Notes: generated by a model not told the origin, from the sequence alone. A stretch of 64,000 nucleotides of DNA from Cristatella mucedo (GCA_009760855.2 WPIO01000055.1:2385001-2449000), one strand, 5' to 3'; positions 11,030 through 43,715 are shown, counted from the first letter of the stretch. Numbers and translations: made by a program.

Positions 11030-11163
11030 TGCCTGGTCTTAGCCCGTGGGTAAGATGCTCGCTCTTCACGACTTCGGTCACGTGGGTTCGAGTTCTGCAG
11101 CCGACGATCATGTATTGCACACTGCAATTGGTGACAGGCTGTTCAATTAGCTAACATTTACAA
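11030..11163 (+). mobile_element. SINE-B copy, diverged
   Basis: The tRNA-like head TCTTAGCCCGTGGGTAAGAT and GTGGGTTCGAGTTCTGC (B box) match the SINE-B head at 36533. Part of the body is replaced, and the tail CTGTTCAATTAGCTAACATT is recognisable. Confidence 0.6.
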
Positions 11164-12867
11164 TACGAATTAATATAAGCCACGCCACTTTCGCCCGTAC
11201 TTCGGACCGCGGACCTTGCACGCTCTGCCGGACCTTGCACGCTCTGCCGGACAAGTTTCTTTCTCGCCTTGCGCTGCTAATCATAAATGCTAATCATGAA
11301 ACTAGAAGGTATGATCTCACGAAATGAAGAATGTTGAGAAGCAAAGTTGAGTCAGAAATTCAGTCACGGAAGTGACATTACAATAGCATTTTGGGATGGC
11401 TGGACAGGAATTACAGTTGTTGGCAGTACGAGAGAAAATCCCATCATTTCCGGAAAAAATTGAAGTAATTTTCCAAGTCTAGGATCCGTAGAGCAAAAGG
11501 CTTTGTCGCCAGTTGGCTTATAGTAAACCAAAGCCGGGGTGGCATGGGGAGGGGGCAAGTCTGGTGCGGAGCCAGCCCCCCCCCCCCAGGTGAAGGGGAT
11601 CTAGGAGGCGTCCCCCCACCCAGCGCCTGCGGGTGGCTGTCGTGCAGCCTGGCCACGCTCCGAGAGGCCGGCCGCCGAGCAAGCTCACGGCCGCTGGCCG
11701 ACCAACCGGATGTCAGACTCGGCTCCCACCAGCCAGGCCAAGGGGTTGGCGGCTGCCACTCCCCCCCCCCTGGCTTTGCCTCTGGTGTAAATCCACACGA
11801 TTACGGACTGCGAATTTGAGAGCCGAACCTGGATTACGAACGATGATCTTTGCCGCTGAATTAGAGCTGAGCCGCTTATGAAATAGCCGCGAAAAGCTGA
11901 GGCTTGTGAGCAGCGTGATGTGCGAACAAGATTATGAAATGACTTCGATCTGGCCATTATAAAAGGCATGGTCTTGACCACCGACGCTCTCCGGGAGCAA
12001 CGGTCTGCCGGTCGGTGAGTCCTGGCGCCGAGCGCGAGTGGCTTTAAGCCCGTTAGCGAGTCGGCCCGAAGTCATCTGTCGTACTGGCCGTAATATCAGG
12101 CTGTAGGGGCTCGCGGGCGCGCGATGGCGGCGGCGCGATGAACAACGAAGCCCCCACAAGCGCTGTCGACGACGGCGTGTATTATACGATCTAGCAGCCG
12201 TCGTGCGTGCTGCTCCGGAGCACGAGGCGTTAGGAGAGCGAAGAGAGTGGATAGCGTGCGTGCAGGCCGACGCACAGGCAGAAAGTGAATTGCGCGGCGA
12301 GGAACGAGTCACGTGCCGGCAAGGAGCGTTCCCGTTGGGCGGACAGAACGTCGGCTGGGGGCGGAACCACGTGACGGCGATCGCACGCCCACAAGGCTAC
12401 TGTTGTGCAATTTTTTAATACGTTGCTGCTAGCGCTGCGTGTAGAATAGTAAGCACCGTGTCTTTATCGTTTGCGTATTGCTAGCCTCCTGTCTTTGCAC
12501 TTTGCAGGCGTTGTGACGCCAGCCGAACTAGCCAGGGTCTCGCGGTCACAACCAACAACGGCGGCGTTGTTGATCAGCCAGATTGTGACCGCCGGAAACA
12601 GTATTCGCGCTTCCTGAACGATAGCGACTAGGAAACTGTGTGTCATAATCCAAGGTTAAGCTGCTGCCCAAAATCCCAAGTCGTGTAAGAGGCAGAGCGT
12701 TGCAGTCTGGCGTTTGCACTCCCAGGCGTCGAGTCTGGCAGTCCTGTCACGCTCTGGGCGTCGTCAGAGTTGTTTCGCGCTACGGCTGCTGCCGCTGCTG
12801 CTGTACGCGCGTAACCGTCCGGTTGTCTAGTAGACCAGTCTACGCTGCTCGCACGGTCACGCTAAGG
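11164..12867. other. Unannotated; C-rich tract, no supported gene
   Basis: Includes a 20-bp doublet (GGACCTTGCACGCTCTGCC) at 11211-11250 and poly-C runs near 11577 and 11761. The minus frame at 11932-12312 is an Arg/Ser-rich GC frame with no domain. I see no gene. Confidence 0.45.
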
Positions 12868-12928
12868 TCATTTGGTCTTTATGACTTTGTGGAGTTACTG
12901 ACGGAGATACATTACATTACATTACGCT
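12868..12928 (+). mobile_element. LINE2 3'-tail fragment
   Basis: Contains GGTCTTTATGACTTTGTGGA and GTTACTGACGGAGATACATT followed by ACATTACATTACG, the LINE2 terminal sequence. Only about 60 bp remain. Sequence 12929-13700 is GC-rich without a supported gene. Confidence 0.7.
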
Positions 12929-13700
12929 AAGGTCACGGACGCTCGCCATTGCCGCCGCGGTTCGCTACGGCCGGCGTAGCCTGCGTGCAATGACGCTGCG
13001 CGTGCACTGTCGCTAGCCGCTCTCCGATGACGCTCGTCGGTGAGGACGAGCGTCGCTGTAGCGTCTGTTTGCGGCCAAAACGGACGGGAGTGCAGAAGTC
13101 GCCTTGCAGAGCCGCTTTGGCAGCAGGAAGTGACGGACGACTATATCCCGTCTTCCTTGAAGGAGGCGGATTTCTCGCATCCCCGATTTTCGCAAGGCGG
13201 TTGCGGCGCTCCGGCGCTGCACCTGCCTTGCGACATTGCACCTCGCGAGTGTGAGATCTCGCGCCGATTCGTCGCCCGCGACGCTGCCGCCGTGTGGCGC
13301 GCGTTACCAAAGGAAGGTGAGTGAGCTCGAGGCGTGACGCTTTGCCGCGGTGCCCGGCTTGTTTGTTATTGTTGTACGTGAACCGTGACAATGCGTACAG
13401 TATGTACAGAGTACGTGTGCAAATTTGCGCAAAATTTCGCTTCCCAGACGAGCACTTCCACCGCCTTAAAGCAGGTGCGTGCGAGTTGGGCGTATGACCG
13501 CGAGACGGCGTGTACCCCTCGGCACCGCTTTTCAGGTGCGTCCGATGGGAGCGGCGTGTCAGCAGGATGTCAAACTATGTCAAGGCCGTGCGCCAGCGCT
13601 ATAAGCTTATTTCAGTTTCAATGAAGGTCGAGGTCATCGTCGCAACCGGCAGCGCTTCAGACTCGCCATTGGATTGGTTAGCGAGTATTAAAAACAGTTA

Positions 13701-13868
13701 AAGTAAAGGTCAGCTAATCAAAGAGCCTCATTAATTTAGCTGCAGAAGAGCCTCAGTTGGTGGTTATCGCTCCACTCACAGTGGGCAATACAGGATTGTC
13801 CGCTGCAGGACTTGGACTCGCGATCTGGGTCGTTAAGTGTGCGAACGTTACCCGTGGGCCAAGACGCT
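13701..13868 (-). mobile_element. SINE-B copy
   Basis: Antisense SINE-B: the tail complement (GGTCAGCTAATCAAAGAGCC) is followed by the body complement (CACAGTGGGCAATACAGGAT) and the tRNA-like head complement. Diverged, with an internal duplication of the GAGCCTCA portion. Confidence 0.65.
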
Positions 13869-14224
13869 CGCAGGATCGCACACATACTTGATATAGCCCA
13901 ATAAATTAAATGCCCCCTGCAATTATATAAACCGAGATTCAAGAGTTTGGCGCAGGGCTTGCACGCCCTTCCATCATCAGGGGGCATAAGTGGAGGCATC
14001 GTTAAGCTTTACAGACTCCACTGAGGCTTGAGTTACAGTGCGCCACCGAGCTACATCTCAGGAGTTCTCTGTGTGTGTGTGCGTCTGATATTCTAGGTCG
14101 AACGAATAGCTATGCACGCGGTGATGTGAAGACGCAGACTAACCTCCTAATGGTTTACATGCCACTGACATGCTTTTGGCAAGGCGGAACGATTGCAATC
14201 CAAAGTTTGAGATGAATTTAGATT

Positions 14225-14866
14225 TCCTGTTCTAGAGTGACCTTGCATTAGACGACCCTATCAGCTCTGCAGTCAAGTCTGCCTACTTTCAGCTACATAA
14301 CATTGCTAAAATTCGGGCTTGTTTAGATAAGGATACCACGTCTAAGTTAGTACATGCATTTGTGACATCCCGTCTTGGCTTCTGTAACTCACTGCTTGCT
14401 GACCTACCTGCCGGTGCACTCAGGTGCTTGCAGCTGGTGCAAAACTCTGCAGATAGGCTTGTCGGTCGTGAACGTCGCAGTTGCCATATCACACCACTTC
14501 TCGCCGACCTTCACTGGCTACCAGTCAAGCAACGGATCGACTTCAAGGTTCAATCACTCAATTTTAAGCCCCTTAATTCTTTGGCTCCAGCCTACCTATC
14601 AAGTCTCCTCCCCACCAGGCTACACATCGTAACACCCGCTTTAAAAAAAAATTAATTGATTACCAATACCCCGTCAGAACCTCCAATCCTTCGGAGACTG
14701 TACATTTCATCATGGTTAGAGCTGAAATGTTCAGGGTATATTCAATATTATCATTCGGGATGCTACCACTTATCATTCGATTGTGCTTACTTTGCATTAA
14801 ATGTAAAATGCCTAGAAAGAGATTGAGTTCTCTGGGGGCGCTATTCCAAATGTATTAATATTATTA
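14225..14866 (+). pseudogene. LINE1 C-terminal region and 3' end
   Basis: Reads through ACCTTGCATTAGACGACC (LDD block), KSAYFQLHNIAK, TSRLGFCNSLLADLPAGALR and NSADRLVGRERRSCHITPLL. A shortened 3' UTR follows, with hairpin end GGGGGCGCTATTCCAAATG and TTATTATT. Part of the UTR is deleted. Confidence 0.8.
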
Positions 14867-15060
14867 TGCGGACTCAAAATTTCCGTCGTGGCCTGGCTTC
14901 CTCATACCTCGCTGAACTTCAGCGCCAGTTTCAGCTTCCTCGTGCCTTCTGGTCGTCTATGAACAACAAATTTGCTATAATCCTTTCCTACGCTTAAAGA
15001 GCGTTGGTGACAGAAGCTTTTGCTTTTTATCTTCACGATTTACATTGAGGAACTCAATAT
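14867..15060 (+). pseudogene. LINE2 fragment (C-terminal codons)
   Basis: Encodes, with shifts, the RRGLASSYLAEL..QFQLPRAFWSS and NKFAI..LKSVGDRSF blocks of LINE2. No tail seen. Confidence 0.6.
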
Positions 15061-15283
15061 TTCAGTTTTTAAGGAAGAACGTAGGGCAAGTTCCTGGGGA
15101 TTGGTAGTTATGCCCCCCCCGCTGGGATTTAACGCCATCAGAGCACATTTATTGTTATTTGTCTAATACCAATGGAACGATCGGTATGCACATTGGCGCA
15201 AACAACTACGGCAACACAATCTCTCTTTTGATATAATAGTAACTGTCATGTTGACCTTCTGATAGCATGTATGCAAAAAATTG

Positions 15284-15410
15284 ACTTGTATAGCGCCTCA
15301 AGATAACTTAATCTCTATTCAGTATCTTCACATATGCCTGGGGGCTCAAGCCGACGACCTCAGCCAGACCTTGATTGAGGCGAGCACCTTAACCACTGGA
15401 CCAAACCATA
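15284..15410 (-). mobile_element. SINE-A copy
   Basis: Antisense. TTGTATAGCGCCTCAAGATA (tail complement) is followed by GGGGCTCAAGCCGACGACCT (B box complement) and CACCTTAACCACTGGACCAA (A box complement). Confidence 0.8.
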
Positions 15411-16959
15411 ATATCCAAGGTCATGTTTTCCTGATTTAAAAAATGACTTTTGGGGGAAAATCAACAGATATGCCAATGCACTCAATAGATGCAGGACACT
15501 TGGTTCTAAGGGTTCCAAATTTAACTTCGCTGGGTTTCAAATTAGCCATTCTGTAAATTTTCCCCGTTCCCAAAGTGAAGTGTTGGGAAAACACTCATGA
15601 AGACAACCGATGATGCAGAGCATGCACACGATCAGCAAAAAGCCAGAGTCACCCAGTTTACTATCACACAACTTTGAAGCACAACACATACCAAGGAGCA
15701 TATAACTCAAGTTTAACGTCGATTAGATCATTATTAGCATACCTGTGACATTTGCACGACACATGTAAAGCATTATGAAAAAACGTGTTGGAACACAAAA
15801 AACCAGCTTATATTCAAAATTTATGTATCTACTAAGTTCCAATATGCACGCGAGATGTGTAGAATAATGTCTATGTAAAAAAATCCTACATTCCAAATTT
15901 TTAGTTAATCGGACCTTTATTTTAGGAGATGTGACTCTAGCAAGATACCAAGGGCTGGCATTTGACTCTGTCACGTGAACCTGAGAACCCCAGGCTATGA
16001 AAATACGAAAGCACCATGCTTCGCGAAAACAATTCAATAAATCTATAAATACAGATCTTGGGAATAGGTAAACTATACAAGGCCTTTATGTAGAATCAAC
16101 AGAACACATCCGTCGACAGAACCTATCCAAACCCACCAGTCAGACTCAAACGTCTGACCCGCGTTCGTCAATATAAATCTCAACTTATAAAAGGCATAAA
16201 TGGGAACTTTAAATCACCTCAATTTCCCTTGAATAGAATTGAATAACATTTTCAGAGTGATTTCTAGTGAATGACTAGTTAAATCCAAGCTGACCTGCAG
16301 TTGGTACGGTTGCACCGTGTGTGGCTTCCCGCTGTTCAATGGCTGCTACAGGAACCGAATCAGCGGTCCCAGGATTCAGAAGCTGTGGTGATGATAGACT
16401 CCTTAGTTACCGCTGCCCCGGCGGCATCAATTCATTATCCCTAACGATAATCTATTTTCCGAACGATAGCGACTTCCGGTTTGTGAGCCCATGAAAACAT
16501 ACCAATGTAAGAATATGCATGGCAAAGAAATAAGGCATTACAGGTTTGGATAGACGTTTGACGTAGGATTGCGCTCAGTTACACTACGCGTTGCGGGGAG
16601 TGGCAACACTTGTTGCGATCGGGTGTATCCTTTGTTATTGTTACAAATATCAATCGGATGGTCGATCTCTCGAGGGGCGTGTCATTATTTGAAAATTTAA
16701 TTTTCTTCGTAATTTAAAATAATGTGCAGCGGATCCTTTTAGGGCTGGATAGCTGATATTTACAAAGTTCGCTAAAAAAAAACTCTTTTTTGGGGGCTAT
16801 TATTTTTCTAGGAAAATAATTTTGTTGAGCTCGACTTACTACTTCCAGTGTAAATAGGTCTCGCAAAATCACTGTATTAACCTTTTTTTCAGTCATCTGT
16901 CAATCACCAGTATTTTAGTTTGCATTTGCAACCAGTTTGTCTTTTAAGAGACTAAATTT
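15411..16959. other. No recognised gene
   Basis: AT-rich, non-repetitive sequence. The longest frame (minus, 15723-16037) has no recognisable domain and no support as an exon. Confidence 0.45.
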
Positions 16960-17345
16960 CCTTGTTGACCAATTTTCTTTTCATCGTCCATTCCCCAATA
17001 TTCCCGCAACACTCGCTTGATGCCGACTTCCTTTCCGACGTTCCTGAGCTGCTACTTTCCCTGCTAATTCCGTGCTCTTCGACTCCTGACTCTCCTGACT
17101 CGGCTGATGCTCGTTGCTTGAGACGAAGTTACGCTGGCTACCGAAAGCCTCAGCGTAACGTAAGCGTACCGAAAGCCTCAGCGTACCGTAAGCGTACCGA
17201 AAGCCTCAGCGTACCGTGAGCGTACCGAAAGCCTAAGCGTACCGAAAGCCTCATAGGTTTTGAAACGCTAGAGAAAACTCTCCATAACACCAACTTTGTC
17301 TTTGCGGCCTCGTGAAGTCACAGACGGAGATACATTGCGTTATAT
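16960..17345 (+). mobile_element. LINE2 3' UTR with internal 28-bp tandem repeat
   Basis: LINE2 3' UTR landmarks are present (GAGCTGCTACTT, CTCCTGACTC, TGAGACGAAG, CACAGACGGAGATACATT). Between them, 17137-17252 is a tandem expansion of about 28 bp (CGTACCGAAAGCCTCAG + CGTACCGTAAG), about four units. In other copies this site is a single 'CTACCGAATGCGTACCGAAA'. Confidence 0.75.
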
Positions 17346-17762
17346 AACATTAGCCCGAAGCGTCAACCCTCTCTCTGCCGGCGCTTGGTAATCGAATTGG
17401 CATACACTTTCGTCGTATGCTGAATTCTCGAATGTCCAAATCTCGAATTCTTGAATTCTGCCGTTTTCCGTAGGTTTTCCGCAGTTTCGTTACTCTGTAT
17501 GCCGATCGGAATTTCAATCTACGGATTGTGCGCAGTCGGAAGAGGTGAATTTACTGCACGTGCAAAGAATTTCGCGTTTTAAATGGCAGCCGACCCTCAG
17601 CTGTCACGTCTCTTTTGGGAGGCAGCCGGGACGTCGATCGCAGCGTCCCTGCCAACCATTGTCTCTGCCGGAACAACTTCAGGCTCAGAAAAATGGAATC
17701 GGATTTTGAGCCGGCGGTGCTGATTTTTAGTGGGCACGACGCACCCGCATATAACGAGCCCA

Positions 17763-17825
17763 TCTAATCATAATACGCTTGATATGGCGAAGCCCTCACA
17801 ATCTCTTTCTAGACACTTTACATGT
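17763..17825 (-). mobile_element. Diverged LINE1 3'-tail fragment
   Basis: ATCATAATACGCTTGATATG and CAATCTCTTTCTAGACACTT are a degraded antisense match to the LINE1 terminal hairpin and (TAA)n. About 60 bp only. Sequence 17346-17762 and 17826-18237 shows no other feature. Confidence 0.5.
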
Positions 17826-18237
17826 CTAACAGCGTCTCTTGATTCCCATTGGCTATCTCAGATTTCCTGTTCCAACCAGTCATGCCCAACGTCTGGTCGG
17901 TCCGCGACATCCGCCGCGGCTGTACGCGTTACCGACGAAAATATGTTGTCAATCCCCCCCCCGTTGGCAGAGCTGGCGCCAGTCAAGGTCAAGGAATGCG
18001 GGACGTAGCACCACTCGCTCGCTCCGCCGTCCGCTCGGCTGGCAACCCGCCTAGGAGAGGGGGCGGCGGTCGCTCGGCAGGCAGCGCCACCTAGCGGGAG
18101 CGCTCGCGGTGCGGTGCTCGCTTTTGCGTCGAATGAAACGGAACAGTAATGACTGACGCAGGCAATTTTAATGCACACGATCGCGCGAGCCGGGCGGGCA
18201 GCAAGCGAGAAGACGGGGCACGGGCTTCGAGCACTGC

Positions 18238-18306
18238 GGCGGCCGCTTAGCCGGAAGCGGCCGCCACAGCGCTCGAGCGCAGCCTTCGCAGCGCTGCGAA
18301 GGCTGC
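18238..18306. repeat. Cluster of three GC-rich palindromes downstream of the minus gene
   Basis: 18238-18248 and 18255-18265 form an 11-bp inverted repeat around a 6-nt loop. 18269-18280 is the 12-bp palindrome GCGCTCGAGCGC. 18279-18306 is a perfect 28-bp palindrome with half-site GCAGCCTTCGCAGC. All lie 160-230 nt beyond the stop codon of the minus-strand gene, probably in its 3' UTR or just beyond. Confidence 0.8.
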
Positions 18307-18467
18307 TTCTTGGTGCTTCTCTGCTTCGGACCGGCCACGTGGTCAAGTGCACTGCTCCGAGCCGGACGTAGAGTCGCTAGCGCTGCTCTGGACCGGGTCC
18401 AGTCTTTTTTTCTCTGCCTCTATATCGGAGAAACGCTATACGCTCTTTCTGGCCGGCGAGGCCGCTC

Positions 18468-28968
<10,501 letters not shown>

Positions 28969-29791
28969 GTCGTCGTCGTCGTCGTTTCAGCCTCTGCGAA
29001 ACGACGGGCGGACGGATGCGCACGGTCAAAGCGCGCCGCGAGGTGACCTCGCTCGATGACCTCGCCGCCTCCTGCGGCTCGTGCGGCAGGCAGGCGAAAG
29101 CACTCATCTCAACAGACGATGCTGAGAGAAGCAGAGCAGACGACACTGAGCACAGACGCTAGCGATCGCGAGCGTCTTCCCTCAGCGCCGTCTGCTCTGC
29201 TCGACGCGGTTAGCGGGACGCGGCAGCAGCGGAGGCTCTGGTGTCGGCTCTGGCGGCCGTCCGCGGCGTGACGGGTACTGCGAGGCGTCGAAAATGGTGG
29301 ACATTTCGACACCGGGAGCGAGGAAAAGCGAACACGCGCTACTGACGGCTTCATGCGATGACCTTCACCCATCCCCCCCCCCCCGCGCTGGCGACGCCAG
29401 GGGGTCGATGAGAGTCTGACAGTGGCACCGTCGCCCGAGGGCCATCCGCCCATTGGCGCGCGATGTAGCAACGCATCGCCAGCGCAGGAAAGGTGGCTAA
29501 GCATTGCATCCGCGAAAGCGTTGCTTCTGCGAGCGCCGAGCGTGGTGAATTCAATCGACGAGTGTCTGCTTGCGCGCGCGAGCGCGCGCCGGCCGCCGCT
29601 CACTCAATCTGATGCGAAGTCCCCGCTGTCGTTGGCTGTGAGCGCAGTAGATCGGCGGCTGCCTTCAGCGGTCGCCGCCTTTTGTATGCGACTCGCGATT
29701 GACGCGCAGTAACGACCGATACGAGGATGCGCTATCTTCGCTGATGGCAAACACGATAGCCCATGAACGCTCAGAGCGAGACAGAGTAAAA

Positions 29792-29827
<36 letters not shown>

Positions 29828-30170
29828 TGGGATGCAATCACGCACGAGCTGCGAAGCCGACTGGAAGGCGACTGCTGCCCTCCGCGGCGCCTCGCTCGTT
29901 TCCTCGCTCGACGGGCGGCCATCTTTGTCGGCTTCCGTTGCTCTTGCTCAGCCACTGCGATGTGCCTTTGGCGCGACGCCACACAGCACATTGATCCCGT
30001 TGTCCTCGACGCGCTTTGCCTGTCGCTTGCTAACAAGTGTGGCACTTCTGCTATCTTTTCTCGCCATCTTTTCCCGCCATCTTTTTTCGCCATCTTTTTC
30101 TCTAGATGTTCTTCTAAAGCTACGTCCTAGCTGCACTGATTTTTCGAGCGACGGTTAAAAGGTAAACGTT

Positions 30171-30318
30171 AGCCAAATCAGCAGCCTCATTTACATAGAC
30201 AGTGGTAGAACAGCCTTAAAACGGTTATTACCGCGGCTTGCAGTGGGCAATAAAGGATCGCCTACTGCGGGACTCAAGCCCGCGACCCGCGTCGTGAAGT
30301 TGGTACTGTTAGCGGATG
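30171..30318 (-). mobile_element. SINE-B copy in the intergenic region
   Basis: Antisense: AGCCAAATCAGCAGCCTCAT (tail complement), GCAGTGGGCAATAAAGGATC (body complement) and GACTCAAGCCCGCGACC (B box complement). Confidence 0.75.
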
Positions 30319-30446
30319 TCGGCCAGATGCGAGCGTCTCCGCTGCGCGACGAGGAGAGAGCGGCGCACATGCGCGCCGACCGCACGAGACACACCTTTCG
30401 TCGGTGCATATGCGAACGCCACGCGGCCTTTAATTCGCAGAATAAT

Positions 30447-30956
30447 TTAATTCGTGAATACAGTTACGGTCCAACAATTCATACCAACTAATATTTTTAC
30501 CAGGTCTCTAATCTGCAGCGGCGGACGAACGTCCGGGGAGTGCGACGCCTCTGGCGCGTGCTTCGCCGCCAAAACATATTTACCCTCGCCGTCTCGCTTG
30601 ATTTTCAACGTCTCGCTTGACATGTAAGGCTCGTCTAATTGTCTGGCGACTGCGGCTTTCGCGGTGGCTGGCGATTTAGTGGCTGAGATTAGAGTCTCCA
30701 GTATGGCAAATGGCGCAGCTAGCCGCGTCGCCGCCGTAGTCGATTCTGTCACGGTGCCATTGCGACGCAAACCTAGAAAGTGCTCGTAGAGCGCAATGAA
30801 ACATATTTCTTCATTACTCGTATTATTATTATTATTGCGCTGCTCCGGATGCACGTCCGCTAACAACTGAGCCGCAGTCGTGAGTCGAGATAGACGTACG
30901 CGTAGATTGTAAGCGTCCTCAAATCTCGGCTCGATGCTGGCGCGTGATAATCTATC
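30447..30956 (-). other. Unidentified 169-codon open frame
   Basis: Open on the minus strand from a TAG at 30957-30959 to a stop at 30447. The first ATG is at 30866. Composition looks protein-like: ICFIALYEHFLGLRRNGTVT, ATKSPATAKAAVARQLDEPY, KRDGEGKYVLAAKHAPE. An (AAT)5 run encodes five Asn. I do not recognise the family. No paralogous sequence seen near the plus gene. It could be an exon, a mobile-element remnant or chance. Confidence 0.3.
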
Positions 30957-31510
30957 CTATTCCAGTCTCGCCAGCGCCTGAAGGCTGCGCGGGCCGCCGT
31001 GCGCGTCAGAGGGGATATCGCCGTACGCGGGCGGCTATCTCTAGCTAGATAGCCGCGCGCGCTTGCCCCGCGCGTCTCATACAAAAAGCGACCACTGGAC
31101 AGGGCAGCCACTTTGCTCTAGTGCGCTCTGTGGACAGACGACGCTCAGAGCGAGACAGAGAGAGTGACACCTGTGAGTACTTGCCAAGTCGCCGCGAGCG
31201 CCGCGCAGCCGCCCCGCAATCGCCTCCCACAGTTGACGGAGCGCCCCCGCCGCCCGCCTCTCTTGTCGCTCTCACTAACTGTCTGTCAATCTCTTTACCT
31301 CACAAATGAGAGAGTCTGCGGAGTCTGCGGGCGAATCGTGCGAAGAGCGAAGGAGCGAAGGGCGAAGGGTGACGCGATCTCGCACTCTCACGATCTCGTG
31401 CCGCCATTTTTCTCTCGCGGCCCACCGGCGGCGGTCGGCCGCGCAATCGGCCCTCCGCCGTACTTCTGCCGCACTTCCGACGCCGCACTTGCAGGCTACC
31501 GACGACTAGG

Positions 31511-41470
<9,960 letters not shown>

Positions 41471-41605
41471 ACGCTCGCGCGAGCGCAGCTCCAGATGGGC
41501 CGAGCACGTGACTGTCGAACACGTGACTGCCGAGCACGCGAATCCCGATTGGTCCGCGAATTCGCAAGGGCCGAGCATGCGATCGCACGCATTCAGCGAG
41601 CCATC

Positions 41606-41608
41606 CCT

Positions 41609-41683
<75 letters not shown>

Positions 41684-41690
41684 GCCGTGG
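41606..41690. repeat. (GCC)n in the 3' UTR of the plus gene
   Basis: About 27 GCC triplets between the stop codon (41470) and the AATAAA at 41754. Confidence 0.95.
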
Positions 41691-41753
41691 CGATCGGCGC
41701 GAAGAGCCGTCGGCCGTCGGACCAACAGCCTTTGCGAGTAGAGCGCTCTCAAC

Positions 41754-41759
41754 AATAAA
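41754..41759 (+). terminator. Likely polyadenylation signal of the plus gene
   Basis: AATAAA 284 nt past the stop codon; the only canonical hexamer before the LINE1 fragment at 42275. A following GT-rich element was not obvious. Confidence 0.55.
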
Positions 41760-42274
41760 AAGCGCTTCCGCCATCTCTATCCTTCGCCTCAGTTCTTCGA
41801 CCGAGCACGAGCTCGGGTACGCGCGCTCTCGCTCTCGTGACGGCTCGCCGCTCGAGGCCGTGGGCTCGAGCGGCGGCCTTCGACGGTCGCTGGCCCGAAA
41901 CAACCGACGACACACCGGCAAACCGACGACACGCGAGCCGCCGAGGCCGGCGCGTTCTCGAACAGCTGCAGCCGCCGCCTGGCCCCGCACGGCTGCGCAG
42001 CATCGCCGCTTCGCCAAAGCACAGCGGCTGCGCCACGTCGGCGACGGCGGCCTCGCTACACGATCGCTCCGCGGCGCGGCCAGCGTTCAACGGCGAAGAG
42101 TCGCCGCCGCAGCCGCGGGTCGCGACAGGAACCGCGGAACCGCGAAAGAAACATTATGTAAAAGACCGACAATCGCCAGGGCACGCACGGCGCACGAGCG
42201 CTGCACATCCGTCGATCTAGCGAATGCACGGCCCTCGATGCAGATCGTTCGACTTGAGTAGCGCCGGCGTGCCG

Positions 42275-42905
42275 GTGTGCCGAAAATCAGGCGCTTACAG
42301 TTAGTGCGTCACTCTCCAGCTAGACTTGTCTGTCGTGAGCGTCGGAGTTGCCACATCACACTACTTCTAGCCGACCTGCACTGGCTCCTAGTCAAGCTGC
42401 GTATCGACTTCAAGTTTCTGTCACTCACTTTTAGGTCCCTTCATTCTCTTGCTCCAGCCTACCTATCAAAGTTACTCCTTCACCAGACTAAGCTTCGCAC
42501 GTCGTCCAGCTGTTCTGAATCAAATCGCTTAGCTATGGCCTCAAACAAACCTCAAATCCGGTGTAGACCGTCCCTTAAGTTCGTCTGCTCCCAAAGCTCG
42601 GAACTCATTCCCTACTGACGTCGCGACATTACCAGACTTGTTGACACTTACAACGGACACTAAAAACGCACCCGTTTCTCAAAGTATTAGCTGGGTCCTA
42701 TTGATTTGTCCTGTGTGTGTTTATGCAGGCTGAAACTATGCATGTTACCACATGTCGGCACTGCGCATTTTACTGTTAACGCATTTGATCTTTGTGCTGC
42801 ATTTGCTTCTTTTGCTGCGTGCATTTTTTTTTCAAGTGCCTAGAATGCTATTAAGTTCTCTGAGGGCGCTATGTCAACGCAGAATTATTACTATTATTAT
42901 TATTA
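42275..42905 (+). pseudogene. LINE1 C-terminal region and 3' end
   Basis: Starts near RRLQLVRHSPARLVCRERRS, passes HITLLLADLHWL and LHSLAPAYLSKLL, then a shortened 3' UTR with tail GAGGGCGCTATGTCAACGC and (ATT)n. Confidence 0.85.
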
Positions 42906-43715
42906 TGGCAGCTTTTGCAGTAGATGGTAACATTTGCCCCGTTTGCTCTGTGCTGCACCGCATTTGCTGAAGCTCTTCAGCTTGACCGGCGGCGGCGTAA
43001 TGTATGCGTCTCGGGTGTGTAATGCTCGTATTTCGCAATCAAGACGGCGCTGCAGACTACCAAAGGCAGCCGGGAATGCTGGGAACGACGGCAGACTTAA
43101 GAAAATCGCGAAATGCTGGGATCGCTGCGGACGCCCTTTGACGCCTCTCATTTAATGTTTGCACCTAATCTAGACAAGAACAATGCAGGCATAAATGTAG
43201 TTTCGCAGCGATGCGGCCTCACCCAAACATTCGAACGACGCACCGGCAAAACAGGACAAGACAGCAGTAACCGCCGCCCGGATCAAACGCTGCGCCGGAG
43301 TCCAGCGACAGAAATCCTGGTGGAGTTCGTCTTTCAGGGTCGGTGATCAAATCAAGGTCGTCCGTCCGTCCTACGGGCTCTACCAGGCAGGCAGCTTTAT
43401 CGGAGGCCATCGAGCAAAGACCGCATTCGGTCAAGCGGACCGTATCTTCCTCCGACGGGAGGGGAAGGTCGCCAGCAGCAAAGCGCCGAATCACGGTGCC
43501 AGCGTAAACAGTGCGCTAACAATAAACTGCGCGACTGTGACCTTGGGCTAGTATGGTCAAATGAAGATGGCGCCGAGCGATCGCCCACGAAAATTGACTT
43601 CGGCCGGTACACGCCTTGCACTGGTTCATTCGTCGAAACTGGTGGGTGGCGGCGATGTGATGATCATTTGGGCTTCTGCCTTCTAAAAATTTGCCCGAAC
43701 ATCACGGAAGCGTCC

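Larger units (their letters stand above)
28969..31510. promoter_or_regulatory. Shared intergenic region between the divergent genes
   Basis: 2.5 kb between the two start codons, so promoters of both genes should lie here. It is GC- and CpG-rich at both ends. I could not place a TATA box or transcription start. It also holds a short (GA)n (29793-29822), one SINE-B and one unidentified open frame. Confidence 0.6.

Noticed and set aside
11932-12312. 126-codon minus frame
   Set aside because: Arg/Ser-rich GC artefact without recognisable motif.
12933-13391. 152-codon minus frame
   Set aside because: Arg/Ala-rich, no domain, several overlapping frames of similar length in GC-rich DNA.
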